Below, piece by piece: positions 25,538 through 34,386 of a stretch of 52,201 nucleotides of DNA. Position 1 is the stretch's first letter. Each line of letters opens with the position of its first letter. Made by a program: the position numbers and the translations under genes. The notes beneath the pieces are model-generated. The model searched no databases, was not told the origin of the DNA, and worked only from the letters and a program-made list of their open reading frames with translations. Source of the DNA: Porphyromonas sp. (GTDB lineage Bacteria > Bacteroidota > Bacteroidia > Bacteroidales > Porphyromonadaceae); assembly GCF_030529325.1 (NCBI RefSeq), contig NZ_JAUMXC010000010.1:1-52201 (forward strand), read 5' to 3'.

Positions 25538-26296
25538 ATGAATAGAAAAGACCTCCTGCTCATCACTCGGCATGGGGATGACTCTCCGGCACTGTACAAG
25601 GCTTATGACAAGGTGATGCTCATAGCCATCGTAGTGAGCCTGATACCTCTGGTCACTCGCAGCAATTCGCCCGTACTGTACTGGATAGACATCACCACAA
25701 CGACACTCTTCATCATTGACTATATTTTACGTTGGGTGACAGCGGATTATAGGATGAAGCAATCCGGATGGAAAGCCTACCTACTCTACCCGTTCACCAT
25801 CGGGGCGATACTCGATCTGCTCTCTATCCTGCCGATGATAGGGTATTTCAACTCATCCCTAAAAGTCCTTAGGATGTGGCGTCTGATGAAGATATTCAGA
25901 GTGGCAAGGGTCTTCAGATACTATGAGCCTTTACAAGTCATGATATCCGTCCTCAGGAAAAAAGCAGAAGTACTCATGACGATAGTGGGATTTGCAATCT
26001 TTTATATCCTCACGACAGCGTTGGTGATGTTCAACATCGAACAACCCGTCAACCCCTCTACCGGAGCATACTTCTTTGAGACCTATTTTGATGCCGTCTA
26101 TTGGGCCACCTGCACCCTCACAACGGTAGGTTATGGAGACATCTATCCCATATCAAACTTGGGGAGGCTCTTCAGTATGGTCTCGGCTATCCTTGGTATA
26201 GCCATCATAGCCCTACCCTCGGGGATCATCACTGCCGGATATATGGAAGAGATGTACGAAAAGAAAAAAGAGAGAGACTGCGGAGATGCAGGCTGA
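25538..26296 (+). CDS. Voltage-gated potassium channel (6-TM)
   Basis: The protein has 252 residues with six transmembrane helices. The S4 voltage sensor (residues about 110-130) has spaced Arg/Lys in KVLRMWRLMKIFRVARVFRYY. A pore helix and the K+ selectivity filter T-V-G-Y-G-D lie near residues 196-201, followed by S6 (AILGIAIIALPSGIITAG). The last 20 residues are charged; no RCK or cyclic-nucleotide domain is present. It forms a tetrameric inner-membrane K+ channel of the KvAP/Kch type. It is cotranscribed with the lipoprotein gene upstream. Confidence 0.93.
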   Translation: MNRKDLLLITRHGDDSPALYKAYDKVMLIAIVVSLIPLVTRSNSPVLYWIDITTTTLFIIDYILRWVTADYRMKQSGWKAYLLYPFTIGAILDLLSILPMIGYFNSSLKVLRMWRLMKIFRVARVFRYYEPLQVMISVLRKKAEVLMTIVGFAIFYILTTALVMFNIEQPVNPSTGAYFFETYFDAVYWATCTLTTVGYGDIYPISNLGRLFSMVSAILGIAIIALPSGIITAGYMEEMYEKKKERDCGDAG

Positions 26297-26351
26297 TCCA
26301 CCAAGTAGTGGAGCCTGACAGCAAAAAATATACGATCCTCAAGATCAACGT

Positions 26352-26395
26352 GACTAACTTGACAAATCAATGTGGCTAACTTGATTCAAGCTGTG
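26352..26395. repeat. Two tandem 22-bp repeat units
   Basis: The units at 26352-26373 (gactaacttgacaaat...) and 26374-26395 (ggctaacttgattcaa...) belong to the same family as 4082, 20114 and 47804. Here the inverted closing end is missing, so there is no long palindrome. Confidence 0.75.
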
Positions 26396-26471
26396 GCCAA
26401 AAGTCGGAGACGATACAAACACTCCTCATATCCCGACCCTATCCGGCAGATAAGTATAAGAAAGTAAAGAC

Positions 26472-26532
26472 AATAAAGAGACGGTACCACTTACCCCATA
26501 ATTGGGATATGTGATACCGTCTCTTTATTTTT
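26472..26532. terminator. Long bidirectional hairpin terminator
   Basis: The arms ataaagagacggta / taccgtctctttat lie around an inner ccca / tggg pairing, with T-rich flanks on both sides. It lies between the K+ channel gene (+) and a lipoprotein gene (-). Confidence 0.75.
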
Positions 26533-26548
26533 CACCTATCGGAGGAGG

Positions 26549-27259
26549 TTACTCACTCTCGCTGAAACTGCTATCCACCTCTACAAATTCTTTGCCGTCA
26601 AATCGGTAACAATAATACAGGCCTTGCGAACCAAAAGGTGCGACGACATCACCTCTCTCGTCCAAGTACATTTGTGATTGTCCCGCCACATCGGCAAGAA
26701 ACTCCCAAGGTCTACGTGGATCTTTGTTTGTCCATCGATAGACAAACGCCTTCATGGATGCTCCCCCATAGTCACAGAGAGAGATAATGAGTTCGGGCAC
26801 ACCGTCCTTGTCAAAGTCATAATAAGTCATCTCAAAATTGACATACTCGGCCGAAAGCTCTTCCCACCAGTCAGAAATCCTATCTTTGACATCAGGCAGG
26901 AAGTCCTGCATGACCTCTCCTCGTCGATAGAGCAAACCGACAGGTAGAGAGCCGGTCTCAGGATCGATCTCAAAAGACAACGTCTCATCCTCACGTCCAT
27001 CACCATTGAGATCACAAGTCATATCTCGATCATAGTCCTCAAGATTCCAGGTGATGTGCTTATTCTTTGTCCTGAAGATCGGAGAGTGTCTATTTCCGGT
27101 GTTTCCTCCTGTCTCCTCATCATAGCGTACCTTGAAGGTGGTATACTTCACGGTATCACTCTCTTCTTGCTGTGTTGATCCTGATTTTTTCGTACCACTG
27201 CAGCCATACCCATTCATCAGGCAAACGATGGCAAGCAGTCCTCCCACAATATTTTTCAT
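26549..27259 (-). CDS. Probable lipoprotein with D-x-N-G-D-G calcium-type motifs
   Basis: The protein has 236 residues from the ATG at 27259; an ATG at 27268 is also possible. The promoter at 27334-27327 excludes longer starts. The N-terminus is a signal of 18-20 residues ending N-G-Y-G-C, a weak lipobox. Two acidic loops stand out: D-L-N-G-D-G-R-E-D near residue 85 and D-F-D-K-D-G-V-P-E-L near 165. These are the D-x-[DN]-x-D-G pattern of calcium-binding FG-GAP/VCBS or EF-hand-like repeats, common in proteins annotated only as hypothetical. No enzyme motif is seen. It is monocistronic and divergent from the methyltransferase gene. Confidence 0.7.
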   Translation of the reverse strand: MKNIVGGLLAIVCLMNGYGCSGTKKSGSTQQEESDTVKYTTFKVRYDEETGGNTGNRHSPIFRTKNKHITWNLEDYDRDMTCDLNGDGREDETLSFEIDPETGSLPVGLLYRRGEVMQDFLPDVKDRISDWWEELSAEYVNFEMTYYDFDKDGVPELIISLCDYGGASMKAFVYRWTNKDPRRPWEFLADVAGQSQMYLDERGDVVAPFGSQGLYYCYRFDGKEFVEVDSSFSESE

Positions 27260-27326
27260 AATATTCATACCGGTAATTATTAATATTTTCTTCGCCCTCC
27301 ACCCTTGCAAGAAGGACAAGTTGAAA

Positions 27327-27359
27327 CAAATGTACAAAAAGTAAACAAGATTGGGCAAT
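27327..27359 (-). promoter_or_regulatory. Promoter for the calcium-motif lipoprotein gene
   Basis: On the minus strand an exact TACATTTG (27334-27327) lies 21 bases after ATTG (27359-27356). Its -33 region overlaps that of the divergent promoter for the methyltransferase gene. Confidence 0.45.
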
Positions 27360-27380
27360 CATCGGAATTTTGTAAATTTG
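27350..27380 (+). promoter_or_regulatory. Promoter for the RlmL-like methyltransferase gene
   Basis: An exact TAAATTTG at 27373-27380 lies 19 bases after ATTG (27350-27353). The start codon at 27454 is about 67 bases downstream. Confidence 0.45.
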
Positions 27381-27453
27381 TATGACTGCAGCCAAAGATC
27401 TACGAGTGGCTTTGACTGTAGCACACATACCAAAACTCGGTTAGATATATTGA

Positions 27454-29013
27454 ATGGAAGAGAATCCCAAGTTTAAGATGATCGCCAAGACCATGCATGG
27501 TCTTGAGGAGATCCTGAAGAGTGAGTTGGAGTCGATAGGGGCTACAGATATAGAGCCCGGGCGACGGATGGTCGCCTTTGTCGGAGACAAGAGCACGCTA
27601 TACAAGGCAAATATCCACCTCCGCACAGCCCTTAGGGTGTTGGTGCCGATGGATACATTTGAGGCGACAAACGCCGATGAAATATACCAATATCTGTACG
27701 ACAACATAGCTTGGGACAAGTATCTTACACCACGTACGACATTTGCCTTTGACACTGTCGTTTATTCTGAAAAGTTTACCCACAGTAAGTTCGTGGCTTA
27801 CCGTGCCAAGGATGCCATCTCCGACTATTTTCAAGATAGAGAGATGCGTCGTCCCAACGTATCGGTGACCGATCCTGATGTGAGGTTTCATATCCATATC
27901 GCCAATACCACAGTCACCCTTGCGCTAGACTCGAGCGGAGAAAGCCTCCACAAGAGGGGTTACCGTGTAGGACAAAACGATGCTCCTATCAGCGAAGTCC
28001 TGGCAGCAGGGATGTTGCTCCGTACGGGTTGGAATGGTTCTTGCGACTTTGTAGATCCCATGTGCGGTAGCGGCACACTACTGACCGAAGCTGCCCTCAT
28101 AGCACTCAACATCCCACCGGGGATATTCAGAGAGTCTTATGCTTTTGAGAAATGGAATGACTTCGATGCAGAGCTCCTCAGCAACATATTGGATGAGTGG
28201 GAGGAAAAGCCTTTTGAACACACCATCTATGGTAGCGATATATCCGCAAAAGCCATATCCATAGCTCGTGCCAACATCACTCGCGCAGGAGTACAGAAGC
28301 ATGTCCAGCTCTCAGTAAAGCCTCTCGAAGACTATACGGCAGAGACCAAGCCTGCTCCGACAGGACTATTCATGACCAACCCTCCCTATGGAGAGCGTCT
28401 GCGCCCTGCGGAACTCGAGAAGCTATACAGTTCGATAGGCTCCATGCTCAAGCATGCGTTTGCGGGCTACAAGGCTTGGGTGATCACTTCCAACATCGAG
28501 GGCTTTGATACCATAGGCTTGAAACACTTTTTCAGAGAACAACTCTACAACGGTAGTATAGAATGTGAACTCAGAGGGTACGAACTCTTTGAGGGAAAGC
28601 GTAATGACTTCGTACGAGAACGTGTGGAGAAAAATGAAGACTATGCACGTGCCGGCGAGTGGAAAGAGCGCAAACATGAGCATCGTCGTGATGATCGCAA
28701 CCGTAAAGAACGCCCTAAGCGTGCCGAAGGAGAGAGACGGAAGTTCGGTGAACGCCCAAAAGATGAGAGAAGAGGGAATGACCGCAGCTTTGGCGAACGT
28801 AAGTTCGGAGACCGTAAACCTGCAGGAGCTAACAAATTTGGCGAGCGTAAATTTGGCGGCAGGAACTTCGGAGAACGCAAATTTGGTGAACGCAACTTCG
28901 GTGACCGGAAGTTCGGAGAGCGCAGGTTTGGCGATAGAAAACCTAATCGGGAAAGCAACAAAGCAGTACTCTTCATCCCTCGCTCCAACAAAGAGCGTCT
29001 ACCGGAGGAGTAA
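27454..29013 (+). CDS. THUMP-domain rRNA (guanine-N2) methyltransferase, RlmL-like, with repetitive basic tail
   Basis: The protein has 519 residues. Residues about 1-155 form the ferredoxin-like and THUMP RNA-binding region. Residues about 160-385 form a class I SAM methyltransferase domain with VDPMCGSGTLLTEAALIA (SAM site) and the catalytic T-N-P-P-Y-G-E-R. This matches COG0116, whose E. coli member RlmL (N-terminal half) makes m2G2445 in 23S rRNA. There is no RlmK half. The last 120 residues are unusual: Arg/Lys/Glu-rich with about ten F-G-E/D-R-K/R-x units, a disordered RNA-binding type tail as in RGG proteins. Position specificity is inferred. Confidence 0.88.
   Translation: MEENPKFKMIAKTMHGLEEILKSELESIGATDIEPGRRMVAFVGDKSTLYKANIHLRTALRVLVPMDTFEATNADEIYQYLYDNIAWDKYLTPRTTFAFDTVVYSEKFTHSKFVAYRAKDAISDYFQDREMRRPNVSVTDPDVRFHIHIANTTVTLALDSSGESLHKRGYRVGQNDAPISEVLAAGMLLRTGWNGSCDFVDPMCGSGTLLTEAALIALNIPPGIFRESYAFEKWNDFDAELLSNILDEWEEKPFEHTIYGSDISAKAISIARANITRAGVQKHVQLSVKPLEDYTAETKPAPTGLFMTNPPYGERLRPAELEKLYSSIGSMLKHAFAGYKAWVITSNIEGFDTIGLKHFFREQLYNGSIECELRGYELFEGKRNDFVRERVEKNEDYARAGEWKERKHEHRRDDRNRKERPKRAEGERRKFGERPKDERRGNDRSFGERKFGDRKPAGANKFGERKFGGRNFGERKFGERNFGDRKFGERRFGDRKPNRESNKAVLFIPRSNKERLPEE
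28794..28941 (+). repeat. Coding repeats of F-G-[ED]-R-x in the methyltransferase tail
   Basis: About ten copies of a 12-15-base unit encode F-G-E-R-K, F-G-D-R-K, F-G-G-R-N and similar. The copies vary at synonymous positions. Confidence 0.8.
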
Positions 29014-29074
29014 AATCCGGATTTGTCTAACAAGCAATAAATCAAACATAACAACATATACCTGAATTTGTATT

Positions 29075-31231
29075 ATGAACTTTAAGCCCAAACGTATCCT
29101 CACAGCCATGGCACTCATGTGTGCTATGGGACTGACATCAGTATTTGCCCAGCAAAAGAAAGCCCTCACCCTTGATGATTTCATCCCGGGAGGCAAAGGT
29201 TTTGCTGAGAAGATGCCAAAGATGCTGAGTGCATCGGCGGTGACAGATTTAGGAGTCATCTACAAAAAGGATGATGTATATCTCTTGATAGATAAGCAAG
29301 GGAAAGAGCGTGATTACCTGACTCTCGAACAGTGGAAGTCTTATGTCGGTCAAGAGGCAGATAAACTCCCACACCTCAGCATGAATGCAGACAATGGTGC
29401 ACTCACAGCAATGAGCGACAAGGTGCTATACATCCTCGACACTCGCACCGGCAAACCTGTGCAGAAGTACGCTTTTGACGTCCAAAAGTTCGGAGATACA
29501 AACCTATCCGTAGCGGGTAAGCGTGTAGCTCTCATCGATGGGAAAAACATATCTATCCTTGATGCAGAAGGTAACCTCTTTGCCCTCACCACCGATGGGA
29601 CTGATGACATTGTCTATGGTACAGCAGCTCACCGCAATGAGTTTGGGACAAAAAGAGGTACGCTTTGGTCTCCTTCAGGACGATATCTGGCTTATTACCG
29701 TATAGACAGGACAAATGTAGAAGCATATCCTATCGTGGACATGAATGCTCCTATCGCTAAGCTTGTCCACTACAAGTATCCTATGGCGGGACGTGCGAGC
29801 GAAAGTGTGACAGTACATATATATGACACTGCAACGAAGACAACCCAAGTCATCAAAAGCGACCTCCCCAAAGATGCGTACTTCACAAACTGGGCTTGGT
29901 CTCCGGACGAAAAACTGTTTTACATCGATGAAGTAGAAAGAAGCCAAAGCAAGGGTCGCCTTGTAACTTATGATCCCACAAGTGGAGAAAAGGTTGCAGT
30001 ACTGATGACAGAGGAACACCCAAGGTATGTAGAGCCTTCACAACCTTTGCAATTTGTCCCCAACAATCCAAAACTATTTGTCCGTGCCAACCGCTTGGAC
30101 GGATACAACCACATCTACCTTTTGGATACCAAGGGCAGAAAAATCAAACAACTGACCGGTGGAGACTGGGAGGTGATCGACCTTATCGGCGCAGATGCAA
30201 AGGGTAAGTATGTTTACTACGTATCCAACGAGGGGCATCACATGGGTCAGGCCCTTTGGAGAGTAGCGATAAACAACGGCAAACGCGAATGCTTGACATC
30301 AGGTAAGGGTTATCACTCAACGATGATTTCGCCTGACAAGTCTTTGGTTCTCGATAACTTCTCAAATATCGATACCGTAGGTGAACTTCGTCTTGTCTCA
30401 ACAACAGGAAAGCCTCAAAGCCGTGTGATAGACACAGCTAAAGGGGAGATCACATCATATGACTTGCCTACGGTGGAACTCGGCACCATCAAGGCTGCGG
30501 ATGGAAAGACAGACCTATACTACAAGATGACTCGTCCCCGTGTACTTGAGGCAGGAAAGAAATATCCCGTGATCGTCTATGTCTATGCCGGTCCACATGC
30601 TCAGCTTGTCATCGACAGCTGGAGAGGTCTACACCAAAACTGGGACAACTATATGGCACAGGAGGGTTACATCGTCTTCACAGTTGACAGTAGAGGCTCG
30701 GCACACAGAGGCATGGAGTTTGAGTCTGTGACACACCGTAATCTTGGCAAGTTCGAGATGGAAGACCAAATGAAGGGTGTAGAATACCTCAAGTCTCTAC
30801 CATATGTCGATGCTGATCGTATCGGTGTACATGGTTGGAGCTTCGGAGGCTTTATGACTACCAACCTTATGCTTACACACTCGGACATCTTCAAAGTCGG
30901 TGTCGCAGGGGGACCTGTGATGGATTGGTCATTCTATGAGATCATGTATGGCGAACGTTATATGGGAACTCCTCAAAACAACCCCGAAGGTTACGCCGCA
31001 TCAAACCTTATCAACAGAGCCGGAGACCTAAAGGGTCGCCTGCTGCTCATCCACGGAGACATCGACCCTGTGGTGGTGTGGCAACACTCGCTCCTATTTG
31101 TCAAATCTGCGGTGACCAAGGGTTCGATGCCTGACTACATGGTCTATCCGGGTCATGAGCACAACGTAAGAGGCCGTGAGAGAGTACATCTCTACAAGAC
31201 CATCACAAGATACTTTACCGATCATCTTTAA
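29075..31231 (+). CDS. Dipeptidyl peptidase IV (S9B serine protease)
   Basis: The protein has 718 residues with a signal peptide ending SVFAQQ. An eight-bladed propeller domain (to about residue 460) precedes the alpha/beta hydrolase domain. The catalytic Ser589 lies in H-G-W-S-F-G-G, Asp664 in H-G-D-I-D-P and His696 in G-H-E-H-N-V; all three are four residues before the S593/D668/H700 I recall for P. gingivalis DPPIV. It removes Xaa-Pro (or Xaa-Ala) dipeptides from peptide N-termini in the periplasm, feeding amino-acid catabolism in asaccharolytic species. An imperfect -7 box (TGAATTTG) lies near 29063. Confidence 0.93.
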   Translation: MNFKPKRILTAMALMCAMGLTSVFAQQKKALTLDDFIPGGKGFAEKMPKMLSASAVTDLGVIYKKDDVYLLIDKQGKERDYLTLEQWKSYVGQEADKLPHLSMNADNGALTAMSDKVLYILDTRTGKPVQKYAFDVQKFGDTNLSVAGKRVALIDGKNISILDAEGNLFALTTDGTDDIVYGTAAHRNEFGTKRGTLWSPSGRYLAYYRIDRTNVEAYPIVDMNAPIAKLVHYKYPMAGRASESVTVHIYDTATKTTQVIKSDLPKDAYFTNWAWSPDEKLFYIDEVERSQSKGRLVTYDPTSGEKVAVLMTEEHPRYVEPSQPLQFVPNNPKLFVRANRLDGYNHIYLLDTKGRKIKQLTGGDWEVIDLIGADAKGKYVYYVSNEGHHMGQALWRVAINNGKRECLTSGKGYHSTMISPDKSLVLDNFSNIDTVGELRLVSTTGKPQSRVIDTAKGEITSYDLPTVELGTIKAADGKTDLYYKMTRPRVLEAGKKYPVIVYVYAGPHAQLVIDSWRGLHQNWDNYMAQEGYIVFTVDSRGSAHRGMEFESVTHRNLGKFEMEDQMKGVEYLKSLPYVDADRIGVHGWSFGGFMTTNLMLTHSDIFKVGVAGGPVMDWSFYEIMYGERYMGTPQNNPEGYAASNLINRAGDLKGRLLLIHGDIDPVVVWQHSLLFVKSAVTKGSMPDYMVYPGHEHNVRGRERVHLYKTITRYFTDHL

Positions 31232-31258
31232 TACTCATCCCAATATAGACATACAGAT

Positions 31259-32539
31259 ATGAATGTACTTATCCTCGGCAGTGGTGGGCGCGAACAAGCT
31301 CTTGCATGGAAGATCTCCCAAAGCCCCCTTGTAACAAAGACATACATCGCACCAGGCAATGCCGGCAGACTTCCGGGATGTGAAAATATAGAAGTGTCCC
31401 TATCCGACTTTCCGGCTGTGGTAGAAGTCATACGCAACCATACCATCGATATGGTTGTCATCGGTCCTGAAGTACCTCTTGTAGAAGGGATCACAGACTA
31501 CCTATCGGAGCAAAAAGGGTTTGAACAACTACACATCATTGGCCCTTCAAAAGCAGGTGCAATGCTCGAAGGGAGCAAAGACTTTGCCAAGGACTTCATG
31601 ATGCGACACAAGATCCCGACAGCCAAGCACCGTACGTTCACATCTGCAACTCTTGAGAAGGCAAAGTCTTATCTCAGAGACGAAGAAAGAGCACCATACG
31701 TGCTCAAAGCCGATGGTCTCGCTGCAGGCAAGGGAGTACTTATCATCGACAACTACGAGGAAGCCTGTGCCGCTATGGAGGATATGCTCGGTGGCAAGTT
31801 TGGCAACGCAGGCAACCGCGTCGTGGTAGAGACTTTCCTATCAGGCATAGAATGTTCGCTATTTGTCCTTACCGATGGACATGACTACAAGCTTCTCCCG
31901 ATGGCAAAGGATTACAAGCGTATCGGAGAAGGAGACACAGGATTGAACACCGGTGGTATGGGAGCTGTGTCTCCGGTGCCTTTTGCCGACGAAGCTTTTG
32001 TGGCAAAAGTCGAAGAAAGGATAGTCCGCCCCACTATCAAAGGTATTGAAAGCGAGGGGATAGACTACAAGGGATTTGTCTTTATCGGGCTCATCAATTG
32101 CCAAGGTGATCCTTATGTGATCGAGTACAACTGTCGCATGGGAGATCCTGAGACCGAAGCAGTCATGCTCCGTATCAAGGGCGACCTCGTCCCGGCCCTG
32201 CTCAGCCTCAAAGACGGCAACCTAAAGTCCCAACAACTTTGTGAAAAGGACAACCACGTGGCAACAGTGGTTGCCGTGTCCGGAGGGTATCCCGAAGACT
32301 TTCAGAAAGGCTTTGAAATCATGGGCTTAGGAGCGGATACAGAGGACTCTGTCGTCTTCCACGCCGGAACCAAGAGTGATGAGGCAGGCAAACAGTACAC
32401 ATCCGGGGGGCGTGTGGTTGCATCTTCAGCAATAGGGAAGACCCTCGAAGAAGCACTTGCCAAAAGTTATGCACGACTATCCGCTATCAAATACGAAGGT
32501 ATCTACTACCGTAGAGATATCGGGCAGGATATGCTCTGA
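31259..32539 (+). CDS. purD: Phosphoribosylamine-glycine ligase (GAR synthetase)
   Basis: The protein has 426 residues. N-terminal V-L-I-L-G-S-G-G-R-E-Q-A-L-A-W binds phosphoribosylamine. The ATP-grasp domain has YVLKADGLAAGKGV near residues 146-159 and the metal-site YNCRMGDPETE near 290. It makes glycinamide ribonucleotide in purine synthesis. Length and motif order are canonical. It starts 27 bases after the DPPIV stop and may share its transcript; two membrane-protein genes follow closely. Confidence 0.97.
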   Translation: MNVLILGSGGREQALAWKISQSPLVTKTYIAPGNAGRLPGCENIEVSLSDFPAVVEVIRNHTIDMVVIGPEVPLVEGITDYLSEQKGFEQLHIIGPSKAGAMLEGSKDFAKDFMMRHKIPTAKHRTFTSATLEKAKSYLRDEERAPYVLKADGLAAGKGVLIIDNYEEACAAMEDMLGGKFGNAGNRVVVETFLSGIECSLFVLTDGHDYKLLPMAKDYKRIGEGDTGLNTGGMGAVSPVPFADEAFVAKVEERIVRPTIKGIESEGIDYKGFVFIGLINCQGDPYVIEYNCRMGDPETEAVMLRIKGDLVPALLSLKDGNLKSQQLCEKDNHVATVVAVSGGYPEDFQKGFEIMGLGADTEDSVVFHAGTKSDEAGKQYTSGGRVVASSAIGKTLEEALAKSYARLSAIKYEGIYYRRDIGQDML

Positions 32540-32563
32540 CCATAGCAAAACCACCGTATCAGG

Positions 32564-33457
32564 ATGAACCGCCAAGCCGTCTCTCTATTGGATAGGATAT
32601 CCCCCTTCATGGACGGTGTTGTATCGTTTATCGACGGTTCTCCATTTGTTGCGGGCGTGTTGCTCATCCTGCTTCTTGTTCTGCTCCGACGCCACGGATT
32701 ACTTTATTATGGTTCCAAACTCACAGGATTTGCAGGCATAGCCCTGTATGCAGTACTCTCTATCCCACCCTTGCTACTCAGTAATGGAGGGATGGGGAGT
32801 ACTTTCTTTTTACTGATTCTCGGGATCTTTCTGACCGAAACCTTTCTCAACAACTACACCCACAGACGTCGCTATTTCCAAGTCTTCGATATCGGCTTTT
32901 TACTCACAATTCTTGCTCTCGATCACATAGGATTTCTCCTACTCTTATCATTTTATATCCTCAGGCTCAATCAAATGGGCCTCATGGATCTCCGTCACTT
33001 CGGAGCTCTACTCTTAGGAGTTTTCAGTGTCGTTTGGTTTTCCTTTGCACTAACAGTGATCCCAACTGCAGAGGGTATCAACGAGTGGATTCGAACAGGC
33101 ATCAACGAAATCGTAACCCTTGGGTTGCCGACCTCAGGCAAATATCTCCCATTTTATATCGCTTATGCGATGCTCCTTACGGCGATATCCGTATTCTATT
33201 ACAGTTTCAATACAAGGGCGCTTGAGCGACACCGCTTCTTTGCGGCCGTACATCTCACGCAAGCATGGCTGACATTTCTACTCCAGCTACTCTATACCTC
33301 CGGAGATCTTGGCAGTCTCTATATGTGCATATCCATCTTCTTCACATGTGTGATGCTCCAAGTCTTTTACAGAGCGATCCGAGACAAAGTATGGCAAATA
33401 CTGATGACGGCAATCTCACTGGCAGCCCTTGGAGCAATGATTTATATCACAGTCTAA
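32564..33457 (+). CDS. Polytopic membrane protein of unknown function
   Basis: The protein has 297 residues with about eight hydrophobic segments (for example FVAGVLLILLLVLL, LLLILGIFL, GFLLTILALDHIGFLLLLSFYIL and LMTAISLAALGAMIYITV). There is no signal peptide beyond the first helix, no catalytic motif and no recognised transporter signature. It may belong to one of the uncharacterised Bacteroidota membrane families placed downstream of purD (DUF6427-like), but I am not sure. It starts 24 bases after purD and ends ten bases before a YqaA-like gene, so the three are probably cotranscribed. Confidence 0.7.
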   Translation: MNRQAVSLLDRISPFMDGVVSFIDGSPFVAGVLLILLLVLLRRHGLLYYGSKLTGFAGIALYAVLSIPPLLLSNGGMGSTFFLLILGIFLTETFLNNYTHRRRYFQVFDIGFLLTILALDHIGFLLLLSFYILRLNQMGLMDLRHFGALLLGVFSVVWFSFALTVIPTAEGINEWIRTGINEIVTLGLPTSGKYLPFYIAYAMLLTAISVFYYSFNTRALERHRFFAAVHLTQAWLTFLLQLLYTSGDLGSLYMCISIFFTCVMLQVFYRAIRDKVWQILMTAISLAALGAMIYITV

Positions 33458-33467
33458 CTTTCAAGCT

Positions 33468-33917
33468 ATGGAAATACTTATCGAATACGGGTACATCGGA
33501 GTCTTCATTGCAGCATTTCTTGCCGCAACAATACTCCCTTTCAGTTCCGAGATCGTTCTCTCGGGAGTCCTCCTCACCGGAGCAAGCTACCCTCTTTGCA
33601 TCGCTGCAGCCACCCTTGGCAATTGGTTGGGTGGGATGACCTGCTACTGGCTTGGACTTTTAGGCAAAAAAGAGTGGATCATCAAGTACCTCAAACTAAA
33701 GGAGGAAAAACTTGACAAAGTCACCAGCTGGCTACAGAAAAAGGGAACATGGATGGCGTTCTTTGTCTTCCTTCCCGGTATAGGAGACTTCTTTGCCGTA
33801 GCTCTTGGTCTTCTCCGTGCCAATGTATGGGCTGTCGCAGCCTTTATGCTTGCAGGCAAGCTCTTCCGCTACCTCGTTTGGGTCAAAGCCGTAGACCTTA
33901 TACTCTCCCTCTTCTGA
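33468..33917 (+). CDS. YqaA-family membrane protein (DedA/SNARE-associated type)
   Basis: The protein has 149 residues. The N-terminus (YGYIGVFIAAFLAATILPFSSEIVL) and the middle G-N-W-L-G-G-M-T-C-Y-W-L-G match the small YqaA/DedA-related family. A charged loop (residues 65-90) and PGIGDFFAVALGLLRAN follow. It lies in the inner membrane with about four helices. DedA relatives flip or transport lipid carriers, but YqaA itself is uncharacterised. It is the last gene of the purD unit. Confidence 0.88.
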   Translation: MEILIEYGYIGVFIAAFLAATILPFSSEIVLSGVLLTGASYPLCIAAATLGNWLGGMTCYWLGLLGKKEWIIKYLKLKEEKLDKVTSWLQKKGTWMAFFVFLPGIGDFFAVALGLLRANVWAVAAFMLAGKLFRYLVWVKAVDLILSLF

Positions 33918-34300
33918 TGACTCGCATCAAATAGTACAAGTCTAAAACCTACCGGTCCTCTTATCACTAAGTATCTGTCGGCGTGAATGTATGTTCATGC
34001 CCACTTCCTCGCAACTGAAAAACACCTGCCCCAAGCTGCCTCCAGGCAAAGCAAGACCAGATTACTTCACTCGTCTATGGACATTTGATGCTCAAACGGG
34101 ATATTCAAAAAAGATCACGGACACCAAAGCTACCAAAAGGTGTAACCCTCCATGCGCAAAGGTAGACATATCCATATAACTGGATAAACACATTCATTTT
34201 ATAGTGCCATAGGGGTTATGCTAGCATTTGTCCAACTTAATTCCGAGTCTGTTAATCAAATAAAATCTCATCAAATATCGGCATAAGAGGCACAAAAAGA
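33918..34300. other. Intergenic region without supported gene
   Basis: The only open frame (33991-34179, plus strand) has no recognisable composition or ribosome-binding context. Around 34228 a degenerate gtccaactta may be a relic of the 22-bp repeat family, but it is too weak to annotate. Confidence 0.4.
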
Positions 34301-34340
34301 AAGGCGAGACACAGACCTTTAGTCTGTGTCTCGCCTTTAA
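34301..34340. terminator. Bidirectional terminator
   Basis: A stem of about 17 bp (aaggcgagacacagac / gtctgtgtctcgcctt) lies between the YqaA gene (+) and the second collagen-like lipoprotein gene (-), with A and T runs on the outer sides. Confidence 0.8.
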
Positions 34341-34386
34341 AAATCAAACATTGATTATGTTCTGAAAATAATCTTTACGACATCAC

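Noticed and set aside
31232-31258. Purine riboswitch before purD
   Set aside because: The gap between the DPPIV stop and purD is only 27 bases, too short for a riboswitch.
33991-34179. 62-codon open frame after the YqaA-like gene
   Set aside because: Composition is atypical (Cys/Pro/Lys mix), with no promoter and no homologous feel.
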